Assembly (NCBI GenBank): GCA_913020435.1 | Contig: CAJVZZ010000008.1 | Coordinates: forward strand, 54,490-118,489 | DNA from: an uncultured Flavobacteriales bacterium | GTDB lineage: Bacteria; Bacteroidota; Bacteroidia; Flavobacteriales_G; Salibacteraceae | Direction: 5' to 3' | DNA: 64,000 bases | In this document: piece by piece, positions 11,488 to 19,862 of the stretch | How positions within the stretch are numbered: position 1 is the stretch's first letter | Layout: each line of letters starts with the position of its first letter | Made by a program: the position numbers and the translations under genes | The notes under the pieces: generated by a model | Database searches by the model: none | Told to the model about the DNA's origin: nothing | The model's input: the letters and a program-made list of their open reading frames with translations, nothing else

Positions 11488-12384
11488 ATGCTGCCAACTA
11501 AACGACTTTTCTAATATTCATTCTTAATAGTTTCTATAGCTGTTGCAATAGTCAGTTGTAAGCCTAAAGAAGACTGTAATGAAGGGCAAATTTATTTGAC
11601 CAATATTAGCTAAACTGACACTAAGTTTTTTTATTGGTTTACTTCAGATCAACTTATAACCTTAGCTCCTGGTAATAAAATCTGTAAACAAACAGGACCT
11701 GTAAAAATTGTATCTACTCTAGGAGGTAATCAAGAAGCTACGTTTTGAAGTTATTCTTGTGTTGATGGAACAAGTGTAAGTCATTTAATGGAATCGTGCA
11801 ACGAAGAAGCGGAGTGCGAATGTTTTGGAGAGAACCTAACTAAATTTTGTAATAATGGATTGTTTGATCCTACTTCTGGAGAAAACAATGTCGACTGCGT
11901 TGGAAATTGTCGACCCTGCGAGGAATTTGTTGATTTATGCGAATTATACAAGGATTCCATAACTATAGCTGATCAAATGGCCGATAATGCTGCATTAACC
12001 TCAATTTTTGGCAGACGTGTAGCAGGTGATTAAATTGAAATGAGATTTGAATTTAATTCTAGCGGACCTTTTTTTAACAATAGAACAGCTATTCTTACCG
12101 CGAGAATTCATACTGATAGTTTACCATTAGAAAGTAGAATTTATAACACAGGTATCGGACAAGAAGAACTATCGCTTATTTACGATAGAGGAATTGTTTC
12201 AAGTTCTAAAGATTATTGGCACTCAGACACTTCTCAAACCGTTCAGTTGATCAAAACGGTCAATGGTGTTTGGCTATTGAATTTGTCTAATATCAGTTTT
12301 CATAATTTAAAATTCCCCATTGAAAGGACTGCAAATTGCAGCGGTCAGGTAATATTTTCTAAAGCTGAATTAAAATTTGATTAA
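11488..12384 (+). pseudogene. lipoprotein gene interrupted by four in-frame stop codons
   Basis: One continuous reading frame from ATG 11488 to TAA 12382-12384 spans 299 codons. It contains four internal stops (TAA 11512, TAA 11611, TGA 11746, TAA 12031) and no frameshift. Ignoring the stops, the product starts MLPTKRLF, then SFLIVSIAVAIVSCK, a clear lipoprotein signal with lipobox. A Cys-rich segment (CECFGENLTKFCNNG, CVGNCRPCEEF) follows, then a beta-rich C-terminus (NCSGQVIFSKAELKFD). Two intact sub-frames remain, at 11788-12033 and 12040-12384. I do not recognise the family. Simplest reading: a pseudogene decayed by substitutions. Confidence 0.75.
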
Positions 12385-12391
12385 GTAACGT

Positions 12392-13627
12392 TTACTTTTT
12401 CTTTTTTTTCTTGCGTTTTTTCTCAAACGATTCGTTTTGTTCCATCAATGATTTCCAATCGTCTTTACCATCGTCCGAAAATAGAATAGTAGCTTCTTTT
12501 TCGCCTTTGTCAATTTCAATTCTTGTAATCTTAATTCCAGTATAATTTTCGATGGCTTCTAAATAGTTACGCTCTTCTTTTGCGCAAAACGAAACAGCAG
12601 TTCCTTTTGATGTTCCACGACCAGTTCTACCAATGCGGTGTACGTAATTTTCCGCTACGTCAGGCATATCATAGTTTATTACCAAATCTACATTTGGAAT
12701 ATCGATTCCTCTTGCATTAACATCAGTAGTAATTAGAACTCGAATGTCATTTGATTTAAATCTATTTAGAATTTCGATCCGTTCCTGTTGTTCAACATCT
12801 CCATGCATACACTCAGTGGAAACCTGAACGCGCTCCATTGCAGACTTTACGCGTTCTGCACGAACTCGAGTTCTGACAAAAACCAAGATTTTTAAATCTT
12901 CAAAATCTTTGATATAACGTTCCAAAAAGAAACGTTTATCGTCCATTTCAATAAATGCCAAAGCATGCGATACATTTTTAGAAACTGGATCTTTTGGTGA
13001 AAGTTGAATCCGTATTGGATTAGTAACGAGTGAATAGGCTAGCTTTTTTATCTCATCATTTATAGTTGCAGAAAAGAACAATGTCTGGCGATCTTCGGGA
13101 ATATTATGCAAAACATCCTTAATATCCTTATAAAAACCGAGAGCTAGCATTTGATCGGCTTCGTCCAAAATCAGTGTTTTTAAATTTCTGAGATCAATGC
13201 TTTTTTGATTCAGTAAATCAAACATTCTGCCTGGAGTAGCGACCAAGATATCGATCCCACGATCCAAAGATTCTTTCTGTCCATCTTGATCAACACCACC
13301 AAAAACACTTATCGTTCGCACTTTTGTGTTTCTTCCCAAATCATGAAAAACCTTCGTGATTTGCAATGCCAATTCTCGTGTTGGAACCATAATTAGCGCT
13401 TGAATTCCGAGCTCTTTTTTGAAGCTTTTATTCTCTTGAACTTTATGAATGATTGGAATTGCAAAAGCTCCAGTTTTTCCAGTTCCCGTTTGCGCAACAG
13501 CAAGAACATCTTCACCGTTTAGTATATTAGGTATTGCTTTAAACTGAATGTCCGTAGGACGTTTAAAACCTAATTGTTCTAGATTAGCCTTTATTTCTGA
13601 GCTGAGTGTGTAAGATTCGAATTTCAT
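12392..13627 (-). CDS. DEAD-box RNA helicase
   Basis: The 411-residue protein has GFKRPTDIQ, Walker A AQTGTGKTGAF, PTRELA, TPGRMFDLL, motif II DEAD in LDEADQML, SAT, and HRIGRTGRG. The tail ends in a run of lysines and arginines, usual for RhlE-like enzymes. It is an ATP-dependent RNA helicase acting in the cytoplasm. Its 3' end lies 7 bp from the convergent pseudogene. A TAACTTTG -7 box lies only 8 bp before the start codon, implying a very short leader. Confidence 0.92.
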   Translation of the reverse strand: MKFESYTLSSEIKANLEQLGFKRPTDIQFKAIPNILNGEDVLAVAQTGTGKTGAFAIPIIHKVQENKSFKKELGIQALIMVPTRELALQITKVFHDLGRNTKVRTISVFGGVDQDGQKESLDRGIDILVATPGRMFDLLNQKSIDLRNLKTLILDEADQMLALGFYKDIKDVLHNIPEDRQTLFFSATINDEIKKLAYSLVTNPIRIQLSPKDPVSKNVSHALAFIEMDDKRFFLERYIKDFEDLKILVFVRTRVRAERVKSAMERVQVSTECMHGDVEQQERIEILNRFKSNDIRVLITTDVNARGIDIPNVDLVINYDMPDVAENYVHRIGRTGRGTSKGTAVSFCAKEERNYLEAIENYTGIKITRIEIDKGEKEATILFSDDGKDDWKSLMEQNESFEKKRKKKKKK

Positions 13628-13635
13628 ATCAGCTG

Positions 13636-13643
13636 CAAAGTTA
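13636..13643 (-). promoter_or_regulatory. candidate -7 box TAACTTTG for DEAD-box gene
   Basis: On the minus strand TAACTTTG matches TAnnTTTG exactly and ends 8 bp before the ATG at 13627. This suggests a near-leaderless transcript. No clear -33 TTG was found. Confidence 0.4.
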
Positions 13644-13839
13644 GAAGGTTGGTTGGAAGGTTGGAAGATTGATTATTGAAAATTATGACCAGAGTATTAT
13701 TCTGAATTTATTTGGTGAAATCTAGCTAAAGTGAGTTGCTAAAATAAATTTAGAATGATTAAAGATTATTAAGAGTTACAATTCCTCATAGTAATCAACC
13801 CGAATTTATTTGATAGTCTCATTATCATTGGAAGGAAGA

Positions 13840-14709
13840 TTAAGGCAGAGGAATAAAAGTATCGTCTCCTGCTATCTTTGGAAATCGTTTATTCCTCCAG
13901 TCTTCTTTAGCCCTTTCTAGCCTTTCTTTGGAACTGGAACAAAAATTCCAAAATAGAAAGCGTTCTTCTGGAAAAGGAGTGCCGCCAAATAGCAGCACAT
14001 GTGTGTCTTTTGAGAATGAAAATGAAGTATTCTCTGCATTTTCAGTTACAATCATATTCCCAGCGGCAATTATTTTATCTTCACAGGAAACTTCTCCAGA
14101 AACAATTAATAATCCTAATTCGCCTTGTAAGTTTTTGCCGATATTTAATTCGGTAACATCAGAACAACTTACCTCAATCATAAATAAATCGGAATGAACG
14201 GGTAGAGGAGAGATTTTTCCAAAACCAGCGCCAGCAATAAGTTTAAAGAGCAAGTTACCTTCTTTCCAAGCAGGAAGGTCCTTACTCGAAAGGAAATCGA
14301 ACTGAGGTTCTATTTCTTCTTTTGCTTTTGGGTGAGCTATCCAAATTTGATAGCCATGCATTAAATATCCTTTTGGTGTTTTAAGATATTCAGGAGTTCT
14401 TTCGGTATGAGCAATTCCTGATCCTGCAGACATAAATCCAACATCACCGGCTTCAATAACTTTTTGTGCCCCTGTACTATCTTTATGTTCAATAGCTCCT
14501 TCAAAAAGGTAGGTGAGTGTACTTAAGCCAATATGTGGGTGTTGATCGACTCCTAGATAACCATCTTCTGAAACGTGCTTTGGTCCTATGTGATCAATAA
14601 ATACAAATGGACCTACGCTGCGTTTTTTTCTAAAAGGTAAAATTCTACCAACAGTAAAACTCCCAATACTTCGGGCACGTTCTGGAATGATTAAACCTCT
14701 GTTGGACAT
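13840..14709 (-). CDS. pirin family protein (cytoplasmic)
   Basis: The 289-residue cupin protein has the pirin metal ligands at His57, His59, His101 and Glu103 (DQHPHIG and AHTER), almost the same numbering as human pirin. Pirins bind iron; some have quercetin dioxygenase activity and others are redox sensors. There is no signal peptide, unlike the second pirin at 54937-56079. It is the last gene of a three-gene minus-strand operon, 3 bp after the alpha/beta hydrolase. The physiological substrate is not predictable. Confidence 0.9.
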   Translation of the reverse strand: MSNRGLIIPERARSIGSFTVGRILPFRKKRSVGPFVFIDHIGPKHVSEDGYLGVDQHPHIGLSTLTYLFEGAIEHKDSTGAQKVIEAGDVGFMSAGSGIAHTERTPEYLKTPKGYLMHGYQIWIAHPKAKEEIEPQFDFLSSKDLPAWKEGNLLFKLIAGAGFGKISPLPVHSDLFMIEVSCSDVTELNIGKNLQGELGLLIVSGEVSCEDKIIAAGNMIVTENAENTSFSFSKDTHVLLFGGTPFPEERFLFWNFCSSSKERLERAKEDWRNKRFPKIAGDDTFIPLP

Positions 14710-14712
14710 GGT

Positions 14713-15579
14713 TTATTGACGGATGAAGGTTAACATTAGCGCCTCATATGCAGTAAACCCCATTTCGATGGCTGTGCTATGACCAACGCCTTCTAATTCA
14801 GCTGAAGATTTTTTAGGGTTATCGTATCTGTCGAATACATACTTGAAGTTTTCGAAACTGGCTGTTTTGTCCTCCATTCCATGAATCCAAAGTAGATAGT
14901 TGTCATAATCTTCAATTACGAGCGGAATATTGTATTCAAATGACGTAACGGTAGAGCCGCTTAAACTCAATCCAGTAGCGTCTTGTAGTAATTTCGTACT
15001 CGTGGTTACCGGTGCATCTAGAACTACTTTTCCAATTTCTAAAACACTTGGATCAGCAGCCAAATGAGCAGCAGGCATTGCGCCTAAACTGTAACCATAA
15101 ACTACAAGACGTTCTTTACTTAAGCCTCTTGCTTTTAACCAAGTAATGCAAGCTTCTGCATCAGCTATCAAATCTTCAATTGATTCACTTGTTCCTTCAG
15201 AGTTACCAAAACCACGATAATCGAACATCATTACTCCGTAATTATGTTGCCCTCCAATATTTGCAAGATTTGTTGCCAATTGCCAATAATCATTCATATT
15301 TGGACTGTTTCCATGTAAATAAAGAATTACGGTATCGATTTTAATTTGGTCTTGGCTACCGATGTACAACGCTTCAATCTTGGCTTTAGATCCTGCATTG
15401 TTTGAAATTAAGCTAAACTGACTCACCAAACCTTCATCAACAAGTTGCTCCGCTAAATCAACATTAGTAAAGCTATAATCAACAGGTTCACCTTTCAGAA
15501 GGACAGAAGCAACATCATTTTTGCATCCAACTATAGTTAGCACAGCAGCTGTAAACGTTATGTAAATTAGGAACTTCAT
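14713..15579 (-). CDS. alpha/beta hydrolase lipoprotein
   Basis: The N-terminus ends in the lipobox TIVGC, so the protein is likely membrane-anchored. The core shows an oxyanion-hole motif LYLHGNS, a strand FDYRGFGNSEG, the nucleophile elbow GYSLGA and a late histidine in GVGHSTA, giving a complete Ser-Asp-His triad pattern. It belongs to the BAAT/Bem46-like serine hydrolase group; the substrate (an ester, amide or lipid) is unknown. The start codon overlaps the stop of the upstream barrel gene by 4 bp, so translation is probably coupled. Confidence 0.85.
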   Translation of the reverse strand: MKFLIYITFTAAVLTIVGCKNDVASVLLKGEPVDYSFTNVDLAEQLVDEGLVSQFSLISNNAGSKAKIEALYIGSQDQIKIDTVILYLHGNSPNMNDYWQLATNLANIGGQHNYGVMMFDYRGFGNSEGTSESIEDLIADAEACITWLKARGLSKERLVVYGYSLGAMPAAHLAADPSVLEIGKVVLDAPVTTSTKLLQDATGLSLSGSTVTSFEYNIPLVIEDYDNYLLWIHGMEDKTASFENFKYVFDRYDNPKKSSAELEGVGHSTAIEMGFTAYEALMLTFIRQ

Positions 15580-16238
15580 TCTGTTTTGAAAATTCGATAA
15601 GCTACTTTGAAGTAGACTCCTGCAGCACCTTTTCCGCCAACAGAAGTATGCTCAACTTGCGGTATCATTAGAGTTTTATCGAAATTTAGCCATTTAGCTT
15701 CAATACCGAAGATCCATTTTGGCCCCTCGTAATTATACCCAAAATATAATGCTGGATGCATCAGCTTTCCTTTTTCTAATTCAACTGCACCTTGAGCCAT
15801 ATCATACCAATTCGTTATTCCAACAAACGGAACATGGCGTTCTCTAAGTTGCCAATAAAAGTTGACTGATGTTTCTGGAAAAATACTTGAGTTCCCCACT
15901 CGTAAGTCTATTATAGGATTCAGAATAAGACTTCCTGAAATACCGGGTTGCCATTTTCGAGTTTCTAAAAAGCTATAATTCGCACCTAAATCAAATTGTA
16001 AGGATTGGTAAGCCAATGTAGTAGCATGAAATCCACCAAAAACACTCAGTTTTTCAGAAATACCGTAAGCACCAGAAATACTACTCATTGGAATTGGAAA
16101 ACCAACAACGGGGCCTCCAAGATCCACAGCTATTCTAGTTTCTCCTTTTTCGAGAGGTTTTACAACTCGAGTTGTATTGCATGCAGAGCAGCAAAATAAA
16201 AGGGCAAAAAGAATACTGGAAATGAATTTACGTTTCAC
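15576..16238 (-). CDS. hypothetical envelope protein, lipoprotein signal with barrel-like body
   Basis: The GTG-start 220-residue protein begins with a signal sequence ending in CCSACN, a likely lipobox. The rest alternates polar and hydrophobic residues (GISEKLSVFGGFHA, FDLGANYSFLE, AGVYFKVAYRI) and ends in an aromatic-rich strand, as in small outer-membrane beta-barrels. I do not recognise a named family. It is the first gene of the barrel / hydrolase / pirin operon (overlap of 4 bp, then 3 bp spacing). Confidence 0.7.
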   Translation of the reverse strand: MKRKFISSILFALLFCCSACNTTRVVKPLEKGETRIAVDLGGPVVGFPIPMSSISGAYGISEKLSVFGGFHATTLAYQSLQFDLGANYSFLETRKWQPGISGSLILNPIIDLRVGNSSIFPETSVNFYWQLRERHVPFVGITNWYDMAQGAVELEKGKLMHPALYFGYNYEGPKWIFGIEAKWLNFDKTLMIPQVEHTSVGGKGAAGVYFKVAYRIFKTE

Positions 16239-16289
16239 ACTGCCAAATTATTCTTTTTGTCCTTTAAAGACAAGAATTATTATTCTGTG

Positions 16290-17273
16290 TTATGCTCCAA
16301 CATATTGCACAATAAAGTAGTAGAAAGGAATTCCAATCATAACATTGATAGGGAATGTAATGCCCAATGCCATGGGTAAATATAAACTTGGATTGGCCCT
16401 CGGAATTGCCTGTTTCATTGCCGCCGGAACGGCGATATAAGAAGCACTGGCTCCGAGAATAGCAAATAACAATTGATTACCAGGCGAATCAGTAATTTGG
16501 AAACTAAGCATCAAAGCCAGCAAACCATTTACGAAAGGCATTAGACCTGCGAAAAGGAAAGGGAAAACTCCAGTTTTAAAAACTACGCTCAAATGTTTGC
16601 CACTAGTCACACCCATATCAAGAAGGAATAATGCTAGAAATCCTTTGAATAAATCTGTTGTAAATGGTTTAATTCCAGCGGCTTGAGATTCGCTAGCCAT
16701 TAATCCAATCACTAAACTGCCCAACAACATAAGAACACTGCCATTGGTAAGGCTATGATAAATGGTTTGTCCAATACTTTGCGGAGCGGGATCGCCTTCT
16801 TGACGCTCGGCAGCTCCAAAACGTTTCATGAGCAGTACACCAATAATAATTGCAGGAGCCTCCATCATTGCCATTACCGCTATCATATGTCCATCAAATA
16901 CGACGTGTTCCATTTCTAAAAATGAAACTGCAGTAACAAATGTCACTGCACTAACGGAACCGTATGAAGCAGCAATAGCAGCGGCATTCGAAATTCCTGT
17001 TTTCTTTCTAATCAGAAAAAAAGCAAGTATCGGAACAGAGGCAGCTAAAAAACAACCAAGAATTAAGCTCCAAATTATTTCAAAACTAAGTGAGCTATGC
17101 GCTAATTCTTGTCCTCCTTTAAAACCGATTGAAAGCAGCAGATACAGTGTAATGAATTTTGAAGAGCTATCAGGAACCTTAAGGTCACTCTTAAGTTGCA
17201 CCGCTATAATCCCCAATAAAAAGAACATTAAGGCTGGGTTTGTTAAATTGCTAGTTAACTCAATGAAGCTCAT
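16290..17273 (-). CDS. sbtA: SbtA-family sodium-dependent bicarbonate transporter
   Basis: The 327-residue, very hydrophobic protein has about ten membrane segments and the SbtA-type arrangement: LTNPALMFFLLGIIAV at the N-terminus, LSIGFKGG, a central SYGSVSAVTFVTA motif and a second half with LLLGSL-like and GASASYIAVPAAM motifs. SbtA proteins in cyanobacteria import HCO3- with Na+ at the inner membrane. In a heterotroph this would feed anaplerotic carboxylation or pH balance. The preceding small gene ends 2 bp upstream and a LysR gene is divergent. Family call is strong, substrate is inferred. Confidence 0.88.
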   Translation of the reverse strand: MSFIELTSNLTNPALMFFLLGIIAVQLKSDLKVPDSSSKFITLYLLLSIGFKGGQELAHSSLSFEIIWSLILGCFLAASVPILAFFLIRKKTGISNAAAIAASYGSVSAVTFVTAVSFLEMEHVVFDGHMIAVMAMMEAPAIIIGVLLMKRFGAAERQEGDPAPQSIGQTIYHSLTNGSVLMLLGSLVIGLMASESQAAGIKPFTTDLFKGFLALFLLDMGVTSGKHLSVVFKTGVFPFLFAGLMPFVNGLLALMLSFQITDSPGNQLLFAILGASASYIAVPAAMKQAIPRANPSLYLPMALGITFPINVMIGIPFYYFIVQYVGA

Positions 17274-17275
17274 AA

Positions 17276-17638
17276 TTAATGAATTTCAATTATGGTTTTC
17301 TTCGTGAATGTGATGTTTTTTCCTAATTCTTCAACCTTCAATAAAAAATTGTGCAAGGCAATACCAGATAGCTCATCGGTAACAACAGTTTTTTCGTCGA
17401 TCCAATTCAAATTGCATTTACCCAATTCTTTTTTTTCTTTGAGAACAGTTTCAAACAATGCTTTTAATTGTTCAGTTCCTGCAGCATATTTTTCATCTTC
17501 TGTAACATTCGCGGCACTAGGCTGATCTATTTTTTTTTCTATGGATATTACCATACCTGATGTTTTTTGTTGTTGAACAGTTGATATTGTATGATTACTA
17601 TTTGGTTTTTCTATTTGGTTTTTTGTTCCTAATTCCAT
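17276..17638 (-). CDS. small hypothetical protein coupled to sbtA
   Basis: The reading frame extends back to TTG 17659, but ATG 17638 (MELGTKNQ) is the more likely start because the upstream part overlaps a possible promoter. The 120-residue product has a polar, Gln/Ser-rich N-terminal half and a helical Lys/Glu-rich C-terminal half ending KKTIIEIH. It shows no PII (SbtB) signature that I can recognise. Its stop lies 2 bp before sbtA, so translation is probably coupled. It may regulate or fold the transporter, but that is inference from position only. Confidence 0.65.
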   Translation of the reverse strand: MELGTKNQIEKPNSNHTISTVQQQKTSGMVISIEKKIDQPSAANVTEDEKYAAGTEQLKALFETVLKEKKELGKCNLNWIDEKTVVTDELSGIALHNFLLKVEELGKNITFTKKTIIEIH

Positions 17639-17723
17639 GACTTTTTGTTTATGAGGCAAAGGTTAGCAGGCTTATCCATTTGTGTTTATCTATTCTTTTT
17701 ATGATATACATTTGCTTTTAGTT

Positions 17724-18656
17724 ATGAATTACACCCTACATCAATTAAAAGTATTTGTGTGCATTGTGAAGAATCAGAGTGTTACAAAAGCATCTAAAGA
17801 GCTCTTTCTCACTCAGCCTGCAGTGAGTTCGCAGCTCAAGAAATTGCAAGATCAATTTGATGTTCCGCTAACTGAGGTTGTAGGAAGAAAGTTGTTTATA
17901 ACCGAATTCGGAAAAGAGATAGCACAAGTAATCGATCGGATTTTATTGGCCTCTGATGAAATAAAAGAGACATTAGAACAATATAAAGGACTTGTTTCTG
18001 GGCATTTAAAAATTTCAGTAGTTTCGACTGGAAAATATGTAATGCCCTATTTTTTAAGTGGTTTTACAAAACGATTTCCAAGTGTGAATGTTGCTATGGA
18101 CGTGACCAATAAGCAACTTGTTGTAGAAGCTTTGACTAAAAACGAAACCGATTTTGCTTTGGTATCGGTTCTTCCTTCCGGTTTGGCTTTAAAGACGATT
18201 GACCTTATGAACAATGATCTGTATTTCTTCGGGAATTCGGAAAATGCTAAGCGGTTTAGAGGAAAGTCAGCAAGTCCAAAAGAAATTGGTGAACTTCCAT
18301 TAATCTTTAGAGAAAAAGGTTCTGCAACACGTAACGCTATGGAAGAATTTATTCTACAGCAGAACATTCGAGTTAATCAGAAGTATGAGCTGGTTTCTAA
18401 TGAAGCAGTTAAGCAGGCAGTGAATGCCGGTTTGGGCTATAGTATTATGCCGCTTATTGGTTTGAGAAATACAATCAATGCTGGAGAGGTTGAATTGATA
18501 AAGGTTAAGGGACTGCCTATTCAGACTCAATGGATGCTCTGCTATTTAAAAGGAAAGAAGTTGTCTCCAGCAGCAAAAGCGTTTATTAGTTATCTCGAGG
18601 CGCACAAAGTTCAATTGATAGAAAAGTATTTTTCTTGGGTTGAAAACGTTAAGTAA
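17724..18656 (+). CDS. LysR-type transcriptional regulator, divergent from sbtA
   Basis: ATG 17724 (MNYTLHQLKVFV) is preferred because LysR proteins begin just before the winged helix; an upstream in-frame ATG at 17682 only adds a poor extension. Residues 1-65 are the HTH (ASKELFLTQPAVSSQLKKLQ) and about 90-300 the co-inducer-binding domain. It is read away from the sbtA pair across 85 bp, the usual layout for a LysR regulator of its neighbour. CmpR/CcmR regulators of cyanobacterial bicarbonate uptake are members of the same family, so control of sbtA is a good guess. The ligand is unknown. Confidence 0.88.
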   Translation: MNYTLHQLKVFVCIVKNQSVTKASKELFLTQPAVSSQLKKLQDQFDVPLTEVVGRKLFITEFGKEIAQVIDRILLASDEIKETLEQYKGLVSGHLKISVVSTGKYVMPYFLSGFTKRFPSVNVAMDVTNKQLVVEALTKNETDFALVSVLPSGLALKTIDLMNNDLYFFGNSENAKRFRGKSASPKEIGELPLIFREKGSATRNAMEEFILQQNIRVNQKYELVSNEAVKQAVNAGLGYSIMPLIGLRNTINAGEVELIKVKGLPIQTQWMLCYLKGKKLSPAAKAFISYLEAHKVQLIEKYFSWVENVK

Positions 18657-18728
18657 CCTAATCTTTCTTAAAAAAGGCTGAACCTTGTGCCTTACCCCTT
18701 GTCTTTACGGTACTTTCGACAAAATACA

Positions 18729-19862
18729 ATGGATAAAAAAGATTCGAAAAAAACACCGAAAACAGGATTTGAATTTAGCCTCTTCGAGGCAGAAGAAAAA
18801 CCCTTGTTCGATAAACTGCTGGAGATTTTCCAAGAGTTAATCACACATACGTCAGGAGACTATGACGAGGCAATGGATTGGTTACGTCAATTAGATACGG
18901 AATACAAACTGACCAACGAAGAGTATACGTTAGAAGATTTTGAGGAGGACCTTAAGAAGAAAGGTTACATTCAAGAAAGATTAGATCCTAATGGAGATCC
19001 AGGAATTGGGATAACCGCAAAGACCGAACGGGCCATTCGAAAGAATTCCTTAGAGCAATTGTTTGGGAATATTAAAAAGCAAGGGTCAGGAAACCATAAA
19101 ACAAAAGCTACTGGACAAGGTGACGAGCACACTGGAGATTTAAGAGAATTTCAGTTTGGCGATAGCCTTGAGCAAATCTCGATTACCGAAAGTTTGAAAA
19201 ATGCTCAAGTGAATCATGGTCTTGGAAATTTTAAGCTTACCGAAAACGATTTAGTAGTAGAAGAGACGCATCATAAATCTCAAATGAGTACGGTGTTAAT
19301 GATTGACATTAGCCACAGCATGATTCTTTATGGTGAAGACAGAATTACCCCTGCCAAAAAAGTTGCAATGGCATTGGCAGAACTAATCACTACACGATAT
19401 CCAAAAGATACCTTAGACATTCTTGTTTTTGGAAACGATGCTTGGCCTATAAAAGTTAAGGATTTACCCTATTTGCAAGTTGGTCCTTATCACACTAACA
19501 CAGTTGCAGGTTTGGAGTTAGCAATGGACATGCTGAGAAGGAAAAGAAACACGAACAAACAAATTTTTATGATAACCGACGGCAAGCCAAGTTGCTTGAA
19601 TATGCCCGATGGATCATACTATAAAAACAGTAACGGACTAGATCCTTTTATTACCGAAAAGTGTTACACTATGGCGGCACAGGCAAGAAAACGACATATT
19701 CCGATAACGACATTTATGATTGCCCAAGACCCATACTTAATGTCGTTTATAGACAAATTCACGCTTTCAAATAAAGGGAAAGCATTTTACACTGGATTAA
19801 AAGGATTGGGCGAAATGATATTTCACGATTACGAAAACAACAGAAAAAAACGAATAAAATAA
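18729..19862 (+). CDS. VWA-domain protein paired with MoxR-type ATPase
   Basis: ATG 18729 (MDKKDSKKT) is favoured over 18687, whose extra 14 residues look like non-coding sequence. The N-terminal ~180 residues are charged and helical. A von Willebrand A domain follows, with the MIDAS signature DISHS (Asp193, Ser195, Ser197) and ITDGKPSC. Its stop overlaps the start of the AAA+ gene by one base. MoxR/VWA pairs act as chaperone-like systems for maturing or activating partner enzymes. The client is unknown here; the location between two bicarbonate transporter genes is suggestive but not proof. Confidence 0.85.
   Translation: MDKKDSKKTPKTGFEFSLFEAEEKPLFDKLLEIFQELITHTSGDYDEAMDWLRQLDTEYKLTNEEYTLEDFEEDLKKKGYIQERLDPNGDPGIGITAKTERAIRKNSLEQLFGNIKKQGSGNHKTKATGQGDEHTGDLREFQFGDSLEQISITESLKNAQVNHGLGNFKLTENDLVVEETHHKSQMSTVLMIDISHSMILYGEDRITPAKKVAMALAELITTRYPKDTLDILVFGNDAWPIKVKDLPYLQVGPYHTNTVAGLELAMDMLRRKRNTNKQIFMITDGKPSCLNMPDGSYYKNSNGLDPFITEKCYTMAAQARKRHIPITTFMIAQDPYLMSFIDKFTLSNKGKAFYTGLKGLGEMIFHDYENNRKKRIK

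Noticed and set aside
11293..11514. 73-codon open frame before the broken lipoprotein gene
   Set aside because: Only its last eight codons (MLPTKRLF) belong to the lipoprotein signal; the upstream part shows no coding character.
11488..12384. Selenocysteine or reassigned TGA codon as explanation of the interrupted frame
   Set aside because: TAA occurs three times in the same frame and TGA ends normal genes nearby, so code reassignment is unlikely; no SECIS-like structure was recognised.
17276..17638. SbtB-type PII protein
   Set aside because: No PII T-loop or nucleotide-binding motifs were recognised; only position suggests a link with SbtA.
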